DNA of 64,000 bases from an uncultured Muribaculaceae bacterium (GTDB taxonomy: Bacteria > Bacteroidota > Bacteroidia > Bacteroidales > Muribaculaceae): positions 22,266 through 86,265 of the forward strand of contig CAJUOC010000008.1 of assembly GCA_910587925.1 (NCBI GenBank). The letters are read 5' to 3'. Position numbers and translations under genes: made by a program. The notes beneath the pieces are model-generated. The model did not search any database. It saw only the letters and a list, made by a program, of their open reading frames with translations, and had not been told where the DNA came from. Below are positions 17,300-26,378 of this stretch, piece by piece. Every line of letters begins with the position of its first letter. Positions within the stretch are counted from its first letter, which is position 1.

Positions 17300-17335
17300 G
17301 CAGCGGGGAAGCGCCGTGTGGCGCTTCCCCGCTGC
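17300..17335 (-). terminator. Strong hairpin downstream of glgP
   Basis: A perfect 16-bp stem (17300-17315 with 17320-17335, GTGT loop) lies 22 bp after the phosphorylase stop. The T tract on the minus strand is short (TTT), so termination or 3'-end stabilisation are both possible. Confidence 0.6.
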
Positions 17336-17357
17336 GGGTATGCTTGCGCGGGATGGT

Positions 17358-19916
17358 TTAGACCCAGCGGGTGAAGGCGAAGTCCATGCGGTGGGGCAGC
17401 TCGGGGTTGTTGGGGTAGATGCGGTAGCCGTAGCGGAATACGCCGGCATCCTTTACCTTGGTGCTGAGCTCGTAGGTGACTTTGTCGCCGTCGACTTTGG
17501 CCACCTTGAAGGGCTTGATGGCGTGGAGTGTCTCCTGGCCGTCCTCGGTGCTGTAGGATACTTCCTCGATGCCGAGGTCGGTGCCGAGGCCTGCGGTGTC
17601 GAGGGTGATCTCGACGCGGTAGGGCTCGCCGGTGACACCCTGGGCCATCTCGCCGCTGTGGCGCACGTCGAGCACTTTGATGCTGTCCCATGCGGCGGCG
17701 ACTTTCTCCTTCCACGCCACAATCTGGCGGGCCAGGGCGCAGTCGTCGGCCTGGAGGCGTGCCGAGCGGGCGGCTTCGGGGTCGTAGAAGCGGGCGATGT
17801 AGTCGTCGATCATGCGCTTCATGGTGAAGTGGGGCGCGATGTCGCCGATGGAGCCCTTGATGTACTCTATCCAGCGGGGCGAGTAGCCGCGCGAATTCTT
17901 CTCGAAGTAGAGGGGGATGATCTCATTTTCGAGCATGGTGTAGATGGTGGCTGCGTCGAGCTTGTCCTGCTGGGCCTGGTCGGTGTAGGTGCGGCGGTCG
18001 GTGAGTGCCCAGCCGGCTTTCTCGTTGAAGCGGTAGCCTTCGTACCACCAGCCGTCGAGCACCGAGAAGTTGAGCACGCCGTTCATCTCGGCTTTCTCGC
18101 CCGATGTGCCCGATGCCTCGAGGGGACGGGTGGGGGTGTTGAGCCAGATGTCGACGCCGGTCACGAGGCGCTTGGCCACGACCATGTTGTAGTCTTCCAG
18201 GAAGATGATCTTGCCCAGGAACTGGGGCATGCGCGATATCTCCATGATGCGCTTGATCAGGCCCTGGCCGGCGCCGTCGGCGGGGTGGGCCTTGCCCGAG
18301 AATACAAACTGCACGGGGAACTGCTCGTTGTTGACAATCTTGGCCAGGCGGTCGAGGTCGGTAAAGAGCAGGTGGGCGCGCTTGTAGGTGGCAAAGCGGC
18401 GTGCGAAGCCGATGATGAGGGCGTTGGGGTTGATGCGGTCGAGGATGTTTATCACGGCCGAGGGATCGCCCTGGTTGGCAAGCCACTTGGCTTTGAAGTC
18501 GCGCTTCACGAAGTTGATAAACTTATTCTTCATGGTGCAGCGCATGTTCCAGATTTCCTCGTCGCTCACTTCGAAGATGCCGCGCCATGCCTCGGGGTCG
18601 CTCTGGTGGTCAAAGACCTGAGCGCCGAGCTTGTCGCGGTAAAACTCTTTCCACTCCGATGCGGCCCAGGTGGGCATGTGCACACCGTTGGTGACGTAGC
18701 CCACGTGGCTCTCTTCCCAGGTGTAGCCTTTCCAGATGCCGGCAAACATCTTCTGCGACACGATGCCGTGGAGCTTCGACACGCCGTTGGCTTCCTGGCA
18801 GGTGTTGAGGGCAAATACGCTCATGGAGAAGCGCTCGGGGGTGTCGGGGTTCTCGCGGCCCATGTTCATGAGGTCGGCCCAGCTGATACCGAGCTTGGCG
18901 GGGAACTCACCCATGTACTTGCCGAAGAGGGCCTCGTCGAAGTAGTCGTGGCCGGCGGGCACGGGGGTATGTACGGTGTAGAGCGACGATGCGCGCACCA
19001 GCTCGAGGGCTACGTTGAAGGGGAGCTTGTCGCCCTGCACGTAGTCGACGAGGCGCTGCAGGTTGAGCAGAGCGGCGTGGCCTTCGTTGCAGTGGTAGAG
19101 CTGGGAGTTTACGCCGAGCTTGCGGAGCATGATCACGCCGCCGATGCCCAGCAGGTACTCCTGCTTGATGCGGTTTTCCCAGTCGCCGCCGTAGAGCTGG
19201 TGGGTGATGGAGCGGTCATACTCGCTGTTCATGTCGAAGTCGGTATCCATCAGATAGAGCTTCATGCGGCCCACGTTGACGCGCCATACGTGGCTGTATA
19301 CGATGCGGCCGGGGTAGGGTACCTCGACGATCATGGGGTGGCCGTTGGCGTCCATCACCTGCTCGATGGGGAGCTGGTTGAAATTCTGGGGCTCGTAGTT
19401 GGCTATCTGCTGGCCGTCGACGCTCAGGGTCTGGGTGAAGTAGCCGTAGCGGTAGAGGAAGCCGACGGCGGTCATGTCGACACACGAGTCGGAGGCTTCC
19501 TTGATATAGTCGCCGGCGAGCACGCCGAGGCCGCCGGAGTAGATTTTGAGGCAGTTGCACAGGCCATACTCCATGGAGAAGTACGATACCGAGGGCACGT
19601 CCTTGCGCATCGGCTTGGCCAGATAGTCGCGCAGGTCGGCATATACGCGGGAGAGGCGCTCCATCAGGCCGGCGTCGGCGAGAATCTCGTCGACACGCTC
19701 CGAGGTGAGACGCTGGAGCACGATGATGGGGTTTTCGCCAGTCTTGCGCCACAGATCGGGGTTGAGGTCGCGGAAGAGGGCTTTAGCCTCGCTGTTCCAT
19801 ACCCACCAGAGGTTGCGGGCGATTTCCTCCAGGGGCTTGAGCTGTGCGGGGAGCTCTGCCCGCACGGTGATGTCGCGCCATACGGGGGCATTGGTTTTGC
19901 TTACCGGTAGTTTCAT
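17358..19916 (-). CDS. glgP: Glycogen/alpha-glucan phosphorylase (GT35, short type)
   Basis: 852 residues. It releases glucose 1-phosphate from alpha-1,4-glucan ends using pyridoxal phosphate. The N-terminal NLWWVWNSEAKALFRDL and VSYFSMEYGL motifs are those of the shorter bacterial/archaeal alpha-glucan phosphorylase group. The PLP-site region reads EASGTSGEKAEMNG, with the Lys in GEKA expected to bind the cofactor. The C-terminal 110 residues form a beta-rich extension. It starts 8 bp after the glycogen synthase stop, so synthesis and breakdown enzymes are co-expressed. The name could equally be maltodextrin phosphorylase; the neighbour favours glycogen. Confidence 0.93.
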   Translation of the reverse strand: MKLPVSKTNAPVWRDITVRAELPAQLKPLEEIARNLWWVWNSEAKALFRDLNPDLWRKTGENPIIVLQRLTSERVDEILADAGLMERLSRVYADLRDYLAKPMRKDVPSVSYFSMEYGLCNCLKIYSGGLGVLAGDYIKEASDSCVDMTAVGFLYRYGYFTQTLSVDGQQIANYEPQNFNQLPIEQVMDANGHPMIVEVPYPGRIVYSHVWRVNVGRMKLYLMDTDFDMNSEYDRSITHQLYGGDWENRIKQEYLLGIGGVIMLRKLGVNSQLYHCNEGHAALLNLQRLVDYVQGDKLPFNVALELVRASSLYTVHTPVPAGHDYFDEALFGKYMGEFPAKLGISWADLMNMGRENPDTPERFSMSVFALNTCQEANGVSKLHGIVSQKMFAGIWKGYTWEESHVGYVTNGVHMPTWAASEWKEFYRDKLGAQVFDHQSDPEAWRGIFEVSDEEIWNMRCTMKNKFINFVKRDFKAKWLANQGDPSAVINILDRINPNALIIGFARRFATYKRAHLLFTDLDRLAKIVNNEQFPVQFVFSGKAHPADGAGQGLIKRIMEISRMPQFLGKIIFLEDYNMVVAKRLVTGVDIWLNTPTRPLEASGTSGEKAEMNGVLNFSVLDGWWYEGYRFNEKAGWALTDRRTYTDQAQQDKLDAATIYTMLENEIIPLYFEKNSRGYSPRWIEYIKGSIGDIAPHFTMKRMIDDYIARFYDPEAARSARLQADDCALARQIVAWKEKVAAAWDSIKVLDVRHSGEMAQGVTGEPYRVEITLDTAGLGTDLGIEEVSYSTEDGQETLHAIKPFKVAKVDGDKVTYELSTKVKDAGVFRYGYRIYPNNPELPHRMDFAFTRWV

Positions 19917-19924
19917 TTTGTCTA

Positions 19925-21577
19925 TTAGTTATTAGAGTTTTGATTTGCTTTTGACAGGGCGATGTCGTAGGCATCGCGGTAGTAGTCGATAAAGTGGGCC
20001 CAGTCGGCGCGGGCGGCAGTCTGGCGGGCGGCCTCGGCATATGCGTCGCGGGTGTCGGGGTCGGCGGCGGCCAGGGCGGTGAGCTCGCCGGCGATGGCGC
20101 CGGCCACGGCGTCGTAGTTGGAGTCGCCGCGCTCTATCACACACACGCCGCAGTCGGCCACCGAGCTCTCGGCGGTCGAGCATACCCAGCGGCCAAATCC
20201 CGACAGGGACGTGGTGATGGTGGGCACTCCGAAGGCCACGCTCTCCAGCGGGGTGTATCCCCACGGCTCATAGTAGGAGGGAAATGCGGTGGCATCCATG
20301 CCCGGGAGCAGGCTGTAGTAGGGGAGATTGAGCACACCGTCGGCGCCGTTGAGGTAGCAGGGCACGTATATCACCGACAGCGGGCCGCGCTGCTCGGCCG
20401 ATGCCCAGCCGAGCTGATGTATGCGGCTATTGATGGGGTCGGAGTCGTAGTTGTGCAGGGCGTGGGTCACGACGGGGTCGGGCAGGCGGCAGGTGTCGCC
20501 CTCGTCGACCGCACGCACCAGGTCGGGACGCGCGTCGCCGGCCCAAGCGGGCACCATCACAAACGCCACCGTGGGGCGCGTGATGCCGGCCTCGTCGATG
20601 CGGGCCAGCGAGTCCAGAAATACGTCGATGCCTTTGTTGCGGTACTCGCAGCGGCCCGAGGTGGCCACGATGAATGTGTCGTCGGGCAGGTCGCGGCCGG
20701 TGAGGGCGCGGGCCACGCGCAGCATGGCAGCGCGGGCGGCGCGGCGGGCGGCGGCGCGGCGGCTCTTGGCGGGCACAAATCCCGGCTCGAAGCCGTTGGG
20801 TGTCACCACATCGGGCCGGCGGCCGAGCAGCTGCGCACACTCGTCGGCAGTCACGTCGCTCACCGTGGTAAACGCGTCGGCGGCGTGGGCGGCAGCCTTC
20901 TCGAGCGAGTGCTTCGACTGCATGTTGAGCTCGGCGGCCATCTGGTCGCCGTCGTAAGCGCGGAGATAGTCGTAGAGGGGCTTGCCGTTGCCGCAGATGC
21001 TGCGGCCGATGCTGGTGGCGTGGGTGGTAAATACCGTGGCCACGCCCGGGCAGCGGAGCTTGGTCTCGAGCAGGCCCATGCCGGTGGTCCACTCGTCGAA
21101 GTGGGCCACCACGCGGTGGCAGTCGGCCTCATGGAAGCGCACGATGCTCTCGATGACAGCGGCGGCGGCGCGGCCAAAGGCGCAGCCCTCGTCGTAGTCG
21201 CCGTATGCGTGGAGCGAGTCTACGCCGAAGTGTTGCCACATGCGGCCGTAAGCCTCGTCTTTAGTAGCGTACATGCCGTCAAACTTTACCAGGATGGCGA
21301 TGGGACGCCCGGGTATCTCCCAGCGGCCCACGCGCACGTCGACACCATCGGGCAGGGCGGCGTCGAGGCGCCACTTCTTCATGATGGTGCGGCTCTCGGT
21401 GAAGTCGGGCGCGGGATGCTCCTCGCTCCACACGTCGGGGCCGATGAAGATTACTTTGTCCTTGTATAGCTTCTGCAGGCTTTTGGCTTTGGTGGATAGC
21501 ACTGTGTATATGCCACCGATTTTGTTGCAAACCTCCCAGCTCGTTTCAAAGAGAAGGTCGATTGGAGTATGTTCCAT
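19925..21577 (-). CDS. Glycogen synthase, eukaryote-like GT3 family
   Basis: 550 residues. The N-terminus LLFETSWEVCNKIGGIYTVL with FIGPDVWSEEHP is diagnostic of GT3 (yeast/animal-type) glycogen synthases rather than the bacterial GT5 GlgA (which begins KxGGLGDV). The Lys in NKIGGIYTV corresponds to the nucleotide-sugar contact loop, and YEPWGYTPLESVAFGVPTITT is the C-terminal donor-binding E-x7-E stretch. The eukaryotic regulatory N- and C-terminal extensions are absent (about 550 versus 700+ residues). It has its own promoter, and phosphorylase follows in the same operon. Use of UDP-glucose is expected from the family. Confidence 0.93.
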   Translation of the reverse strand: MEHTPIDLLFETSWEVCNKIGGIYTVLSTKAKSLQKLYKDKVIFIGPDVWSEEHPAPDFTESRTIMKKWRLDAALPDGVDVRVGRWEIPGRPIAILVKFDGMYATKDEAYGRMWQHFGVDSLHAYGDYDEGCAFGRAAAAVIESIVRFHEADCHRVVAHFDEWTTGMGLLETKLRCPGVATVFTTHATSIGRSICGNGKPLYDYLRAYDGDQMAAELNMQSKHSLEKAAAHAADAFTTVSDVTADECAQLLGRRPDVVTPNGFEPGFVPAKSRRAAARRAARAAMLRVARALTGRDLPDDTFIVATSGRCEYRNKGIDVFLDSLARIDEAGITRPTVAFVMVPAWAGDARPDLVRAVDEGDTCRLPDPVVTHALHNYDSDPINSRIHQLGWASAEQRGPLSVIYVPCYLNGADGVLNLPYYSLLPGMDATAFPSYYEPWGYTPLESVAFGVPTITTSLSGFGRWVCSTAESSVADCGVCVIERGDSNYDAVAGAIAGELTALAAADPDTRDAYAEAARQTAARADWAHFIDYYRDAYDIALSKANQNSNN

Positions 21578-21602
21578 GAAGTATGAGAATGCTTTCAGGC
21601 CG

Positions 21603-21634
21603 CAAAGATACTCAAAAATCGCCTAATTACCAAA
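21603..21634 (-). promoter_or_regulatory. Promoter of the glycogen operon
   Basis: Minus strand: TTTG (21634-21631), 20-bp spacer, TATCTTTG (21610-21603), ending 25 bp before the ATG at 21577. Confidence 0.7.
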
Positions 21635-21646
21635 TATGGCGATAAA

Positions 21647-21677
21647 ATGGAGCCCGGGCTTTCGCAAGTCCGGGCTC
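21647..21677 (-). terminator. Terminator after the LRR protein gene
   Basis: Stem gagcccgg (21650-21657) with ccgggctc (21670-21677), followed on the minus strand by CCATTTTA, lies 72 bp after the stop at 21749. Confidence 0.6.
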
Positions 21678-21748
21678 CTGTCTTGTACAATTTTGTGATT
21701 CGCAGAAGGGGCGTCGTTCAGATTTACTCGGCCCCGTTTATTTTCAGG

Positions 21749-24220
21749 CTACTTGACCAGCTGCTTGCGGCCGTTTACGATATAGAGGCCGGCAGGCAGA
21801 GTGTCGATGAGAGTGCGGTCGGCAGTGTCGAGGCGCTTGATGCCGAGCATGTCGTATACCACATAGCGGTCGGCGCCGTCGGTGGCTACGTCCTCGATGC
21901 CGGTGAGCACCTTCTGGCTGAATTCTTTCCAGCCGGTGGCTTCCTTGTACAGCTCCTCCGACTCGGTCGGCACGATGAGGTAGGAGTTGTTGTAGGCGAG
22001 TCGGTCGAAGCCGTTATCAGCCATTGTGGGCGGTGTGGTGTAGTTGCAGGCCACGTAGTGGGGCTGGCTGTTGGCAAACGCTCCGCTGCCGATAGAGAGA
22101 GGGGTCACCTCGGCCTGGGGGGCGGGCTGGTTGTCGCTGTCGTTGTCGCTGCTGAATACATAGTCGCCATTGATGATGATTTCATACAGGCTGTTGAGGT
22201 ATGAGAAACCGTAGTCGCCGATGGAAGTGACTGAGTTGGGGATTACCAGCGAGGTGATGCCGCTTTTGTCTTTGTCGCCGGCGCTGAATGCGCTCTCTCC
22301 GATAGTAAGCAGGCCTTGGGGCAGGGTAAGCTCGGTGAGGCTGTGGCCCTGGAATGCGTTTTTGTCGATAGCGGTGACGCCGGCGGGGAGTGTCAGGGTT
22401 GCGAGAGGGTTCTTTGCAAACGATGATTCGGCAATTTTGGTGATTTTCTCGGGAATCACGACATCGGTGAGCGCGCAGTTTGCAAATGCATATGTGCCGA
22501 TAGATGTGAGGGCGGCGCAGCCGGTGAAATCGATGCTGCTGAGACCGGAGCAATTATAGAATGCCTGATTGCCGATAGAGGTGAGGCCGGTGCAGCCGGT
22601 GAATGTCGCGCTGCTGAGAGCGGAGCATCCCGAGAAGGCTTGGGAGCCGATTGACTCGAAATATGTCTGGTCTGTGAAGTCGACACTTTGGAGTTTCGAG
22701 CAATTAATAAACGCATTACCGTCAATTTGCATGAGATATTTAGACTTGGATAAGTCTACTTTCTCAAGAGATTTGCAGTTTTGGAATGCTCCGCCGCCAA
22801 TCTGAGTGAGGTTGGCCGGCATCTCGATTTCGCTGAATCCGCACCCTGCAAATGCGCTTTGTCCGAAAGATGTTATTCCATCGGGGATGGTCACCGTTTC
22901 AAGGGCGGTGCAGTACGCAAATGCGTTGCGCAGCATGTTGTAGTACCCGGTGTTGTCGGGAAGTACGAGGGTCTTAAGGGTCGTATTGGGGATGGTGGCT
23001 GTTGCGTTTACGATGCCTTGACCATCCTGGCCAAGAGTGGTGATGCTGTTGGGAAGGATGAGGGCAGGCATCTTTGCGCCCGCGAAGGCGCTGTGCTCAA
23101 TCGTCGTCAATTTGCTTCCCTCCATAGCAAAGGTTACACCCTCGCTCAGGTCAGAGCCATTGAAAGCATTATAATTTATCCTTGTTACAGAGGCGGGAAT
23201 TGCTATGGACTTCAGAGCAGTCGTGCCTGCAAATGCGTTGCCTCCTATTGTGCTTACCTTGCTGCCAAGCACGATTGACTCGAGAGCTGTGCAGTTCTGG
23301 AGAGCGTTGGCACCGATACTGGTGACAGTCTCCGGCAGGTCGATAGTTTTAAGACTGGTACAGCCGGTAAAGGCGCTCGAGCCGATGCTCGTCGTCTTTG
23401 AGCCTAACTTGACGTCGGTGAGCGCGGTGCAGCCGTTGAAGGCACTCCCGGGAATCGATGTGAGCCCGTCGGGCAGCTGAATTGTTGTCAGATACTTGTT
23501 GCCTTTAAGAAAGTTGGTCTGCATCGAATCGAGTTTCGAGCCTTCCTCAAAAATTATCTCACTGATTGGTGTATTAAGGAATGGATTGGCTGATGCAAAG
23601 CTGACTACAGAGGCGGGTACGGTTAATGATGTGAGCTTGGGGTTGTTTTGGAAGAGTCCGAGGCGCATAATACCCTGTCCTTTGAATGTAATTTTCGTGA
23701 GATTGGGGCAGTTTGAGGCTCCGATTAAGGGAGAGCTTGTCGCTGTCGAGTTTTTGACATTGGCCGGGATTACAAGCTCGGTGATGGCTGTGCCATTGGC
23801 AAAGTAGTTGCCCAGGGAAGTTACACTCTCGGGGATGTCTAAGGAAGCCAGTGAGGTGCAGTTCTGAAATGCGGATGTCCCGATTGTGGTGAGGGTCGAC
23901 GGGAGTACAATCTCCGTGAGAGTTTTGTTGCCGTTAAAGAAGTTGTTGGGGATGGCGGTGAATCCCTCTGCGACGGTGAGCTTGGTAATGGCGGCTGAAG
24001 CATTGCTGATGCTGATGGTCGTCACGGTGTATGTGACATCGTCAACAGTAAAGGTGCGGGGGATGGTTACATCAGCAGGGACGTCGGCGGAGAATGATGC
24101 TGCCGTAGCAGTCGCGCCGTCGGTGCTTGTGTAGTTGATGCCACCATAGGTAATGGTGTCGGCGTATGCGGCGACGGCGACCGCGCAGGCCAGCGTGAAG
24201 GTGAGTAAGGATTTTTTCAT
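21749..24220 (-). CDS. Secreted leucine-rich-repeat (LRR_5/BspA-type) protein
   Basis: 823 residues. A signal peptide (MKKSLLTFTLACAVAVAAYA) is followed by about 25 LRR_5 units of roughly 23 residues (pattern xxIGxxAFxxCxxLxxVxLP), spanning about residues 60-690. The C-terminal 70 residues (YVVYDMLGIKRL ... LPAGLYIVNGRKQLVK) look like a type IX secretion/Por sorting domain: G-x-Y-I-V-N-G followed by a basic end. BspA-like proteins of Bacteroidales are surface adhesins. The repeats are less GC-rich than neighbouring genes. It is a single-gene unit with its own promoter and terminator. Ligand unknown. Confidence 0.92.
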   Translation of the reverse strand: MKKSLLTFTLACAVAVAAYADTITYGGINYTSTDGATATAASFSADVPADVTIPRTFTVDDVTYTVTTISISNASAAITKLTVAEGFTAIPNNFFNGNKTLTEIVLPSTLTTIGTSAFQNCTSLASLDIPESVTSLGNYFANGTAITELVIPANVKNSTATSSPLIGASNCPNLTKITFKGQGIMRLGLFQNNPKLTSLTVPASVVSFASANPFLNTPISEIIFEEGSKLDSMQTNFLKGNKYLTTIQLPDGLTSIPGSAFNGCTALTDVKLGSKTTSIGSSAFTGCTSLKTIDLPETVTSIGANALQNCTALESIVLGSKVSTIGGNAFAGTTALKSIAIPASVTRINYNAFNGSDLSEGVTFAMEGSKLTTIEHSAFAGAKMPALILPNSITTLGQDGQGIVNATATIPNTTLKTLVLPDNTGYYNMLRNAFAYCTALETVTIPDGITSFGQSAFAGCGFSEIEMPANLTQIGGGAFQNCKSLEKVDLSKSKYLMQIDGNAFINCSKLQSVDFTDQTYFESIGSQAFSGCSALSSATFTGCTGLTSIGNQAFYNCSGLSSIDFTGCAALTSIGTYAFANCALTDVVIPEKITKIAESSFAKNPLATLTLPAGVTAIDKNAFQGHSLTELTLPQGLLTIGESAFSAGDKDKSGITSLVIPNSVTSIGDYGFSYLNSLYEIIINGDYVFSSDNDSDNQPAPQAEVTPLSIGSGAFANSQPHYVACNYTTPPTMADNGFDRLAYNNSYLIVPTESEELYKEATGWKEFSQKVLTGIEDVATDGADRYVVYDMLGIKRLDTADRTLIDTLPAGLYIVNGRKQLVK

Positions 24221-24300
24221 AAAATGGTTTATGTGTAAACTCAGATAGTTGTATTATTGCACATTACGCAAGGAAATCTGCAAGTCTTACTGCGATTGCG

Positions 24301-24330
24301 CAAAGATAAGGAGAAAAATTACCCCCCCAA
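24301..24330 (-). promoter_or_regulatory. Promoter of the LRR protein gene
   Basis: Minus strand: TTG (24330-24328), 19-bp spacer, TATCTTTG (24308-24301), about 80 bp upstream of the ATG at 24220. Confidence 0.65.
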
Positions 24331-24359
24331 CTTTTTAACGCCGGTTAACATTATTTAGC

Positions 24360-24600
24360 TCAAATTTGCTCAACTTCTCCCGATATGCGCCCGTCAGGTG
24401 TGCGCCGACGCCCCCACTCGCATGTGCCCTTGAGAGTGTTGCAGAGGACTGTCGGCCGCAGAAGCGTGGAGCGCGGACCCTTAATAAAGCGCAGCGCAAT
24501 AAGGGTCAGGTCTAACGACCTTCCACTTAAAGGGACGGGCGGCCTGCACGGGGTTGCGCTGCGCTTCACCCCGTGTTACTCATAAAGGTCAGCGCTCCGC
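24360..24600. repeat. Intergenic repeat, single copy of the right-edge repeat family
   Basis: The segment containing aagggtcaggtctaacgacc is the inverse of 63450-63490. Following it, the block cacggggttgcg...caccccgtg plus gtcagcgctccgcgcttct matches the unit of the tandem array at 63500-64000. It contains two self-complementary stems (CACGGGG/CCCCGTG and AGCGC/GCGCT). Small frames here are not genes. Confidence 0.75.
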
Positions 24601-24607
24601 GCTTCTT

Positions 24608-24690
24608 ATTAGTCCGCGCAGGTTTGTAACCTGCGCGATGCCAAGCTATTCCACCTCGATGTTTTGACTTTGTAAGTCAAAACATCGCCG
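24608..24690. repeat. Double-hairpin intergenic repeat, copy 1
   Basis: A hairpin at 24616-24636 (gcgcaggtt tgt aacctgcgc) is followed after about 20 bp, including ccacctcg, by a second hairpin at 24657-24687 (cgatgttttgactt tgt aagtcaaaacatcg). Related copies lie at about 35629-35694 and, inverted, at 35785-35855. Confidence 0.75.
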
Positions 24691-24977
24691 AGCCGCGGAC
24701 TAAGGGGGCAAGGACTAATATCTCAATAGCGTACTGCGGCATCCCCTTGGGATGCTCGTGCGGGTGCATCCATCAACCGACGGATAAATCCGTCGGCTAA
24801 CATCAAGTGAGAGCCGCCTTGCGGCTCTGCGTCTTCGACATCAACAAGGCTGCGCCTATCTCGCCCGACACTCTCACTTGCATTGTCGGTAAGGGGAATA
24901 CACGGGCATAGTCGCTTTGTCGCTCGCATGGGCCGGCTGACTGCCGAGGGTCTTGCGGCACGCCCCCCCGGCGGCGG
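24691..24977. other. Intergenic stretch before the biotin cluster end
   Basis: It holds several short perfect hairpins (gccgacggat aaat ccgtcggc near 24776-24800; agagccgc ctt gcggctct near 24811-24829) and no credible ORF. One of these may terminate the biotin operon, but no T tract stands out. Confidence 0.5.
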
Positions 24978-26378
24978 TCATTGCGGCGACGGGCGGTCGG
25001 GGCGGCGGGCGATGATGATGACGGGGCGGTAGGTGAGGGGGTAGCGGCCCGAGGGGTCGGCGGGCAGGTGGCGCAGGACGCGGCGGGCGGAGCCGCCGAG
25101 GGAGTTGACGCCGGTGGCGCTGAGGTGGCGCAGGGCTGCGGCGGGGCTGTCGAAGGTGATGGTGCGGGTGCCGGCGGTGCAGCGCAGCAGCTCCAGCCCG
25201 CGCGGCAGCATGGCGGCCCAGCCGTCGGGGTCGGGCAGGTTGAGGCCGCGGCCGGTGATGGCGCTTATCTCGGCGAGGTTGCCGGCGGCAAAGGTGCTCA
25301 CGGCGAGCAGGCCGCCGGGGCGCAGGGCGCGGGCGCAGTGGCCGAGGAAGCGTGCGGGGCTGTTGAACCACTGTATGGTCGACGCCGACAGTATGGCGTC
25401 GAGACAGGCGGCGGGCAGCTCGGCGGCGGCAAGCTCGGCGTCGCAGCGCTGGAAGCGGGCGGGGGCGTCGACTCCGGCGGGGGCGTCGGCGGCGATGTCC
25501 CACATGGTGAGGCGGGCGCGGGGCATGGCGGCGCGCAGCCGACGGGAGAGCATACCGCTTCCGCTGCCTACCTCGAGTACATCGGCGTCGTCGCCGGGGA
25601 GATACGGCGCGGCGTCGGCGAGCAGCTCGCCGACGATGGCGGCCTGCACCGTGCCGGCCGATTCGTAGGTGGGGGCGGCGCCGGCAAAGCGTGCGCTCAT
25701 GGTGGATTTGTCGACAAACTCGCGGCGCAGTATGTCGGCGAGGTCGACGGCGTGGCCGCAGCCCTCGAGCACGACGGTCTCGACTCCGGCCCGGCGCCAG
25801 GCGCGGGCTTGCGCCTCGGGCGGGAAGATGGCGTCGGCGCTGCCGATGTATGCGCGGTCGTAGCGTGCGCCGGGGGCGCCGGTGGCTGCGGCGCCCCCGG
25901 CGGTGGCCGCGTCGATGGCGCGGAGCTCGTCGCGCAGGCCGGGGATGTCGCGGCGGGGAGCGACGGCGGCAAAGGCCGAGTGGGCCTCGCGGGTGGCAAA
26001 CATGCGGCGGTAGAATTTTGCGAGCCGGCGCTCGTCGAGCCCCGCCAGTGTGCCGTCGAAGATGGCGCGGGGGATGCCGCAGGTGTCGCTCACGGGGGTG
26101 AGTGTGCCGCCGACGGCGACGCGGCGGGTGATGCGCCCGGCCAGCGGGCCGGTGGTGAGGGCGGCGGCGGCCACGCCCATCGACCATGCGGCGATGCCTA
26201 TCTCGGCATACCCGTCGGCCCAACTCCAGTCGATGGCCGGGCTGCGGTAATCCCACACCAGGGCGATGTCGTATCCCTCGCGGGCGAGGGAGCCGAGCGG
26301 GCGGTCGTCCATGCCCCAGCCGGCAAAGACTATGATGAGGCGGCGCGAGCCGGTGGATGATATCAGTCGGTGGAGCAT
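24978..26378 (-). CDS. bioC: BioG-BioC fusion: pimeloyl-ACP methyl ester esterase / malonyl-ACP O-methyltransferase
   Basis: 466 residues from the ATG at 26378, which overlaps the bioF end by 16 bp; longer upstream frames are shadows of bioF. Residues 1 to about 215 are BioG-like (DUF452): IIVFAGWGMDD, nucleophile Ser66 in AAWSMGV and a likely catalytic His209 in EGCGHAVDL. Residues about 224-466 are BioC-like: MSARFAGAAPTYESAGTVQ, SAM-binding VLEVGSGSGML (267-276) and ASTIQWFNSP. BioC methylates malonyl-ACP to start pimelate synthesis and BioG removes the methyl ester at the end, so one chain carries the first and last steps. Gene order bioA-bioF-bioGC supports the call. Confidence 0.92.
   Translation of the reverse strand: MLHRLISSTGSRRLIIVFAGWGMDDRPLGSLAREGYDIALVWDYRSPAIDWSWADGYAEIGIAAWSMGVAAAALTTGPLAGRITRRVAVGGTLTPVSDTCGIPRAIFDGTLAGLDERRLAKFYRRMFATREAHSAFAAVAPRRDIPGLRDELRAIDAATAGGAAATGAPGARYDRAYIGSADAIFPPEAQARAWRRAGVETVVLEGCGHAVDLADILRREFVDKSTMSARFAGAAPTYESAGTVQAAIVGELLADAAPYLPGDDADVLEVGSGSGMLSRRLRAAMPRARLTMWDIAADAPAGVDAPARFQRCDAELAAAELPAACLDAILSASTIQWFNSPARFLGHCARALRPGGLLAVSTFAAGNLAEISAITGRGLNLPDPDGWAAMLPRGLELLRCTAGTRTITFDSPAAALRHLSATGVNSLGGSARRVLRHLPADPSGRYPLTYRPVIIIARRPDRPSPQ

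Larger units (their letters stand above)
16610..17357. other. 748-bp intergenic region between susC and the glycogen operon
   Basis: 16610-16870 is AT-rich and is the susC leader. A -7-like box TAGGTTTG lies on the minus strand at 16816-16809, but its nearest TTG is only 14 bp upstream. A 14-base string, aggaggtgttgcaaa, at about 16912-16927 recurs inverted near 35525-35540. A large nested inverted repeat fills 16966-17193. The end holds a strong hairpin at 17300-17335. I see no convincing gene. Confidence 0.7.

Noticed and set aside
17316..19910. 864-codon plus-strand open frame over glgP
   Set aside because: Exact antisense of a full-length, motif-complete phosphorylase; composition is that of a codon-bias shadow.
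24874..26256. 460-codon minus-strand open frame overlapping bioGC
   Set aside because: Pro/Arg/His-rich translation in the wrong frame; the bioG-bioC frame has the catalytic and SAM-binding motifs.
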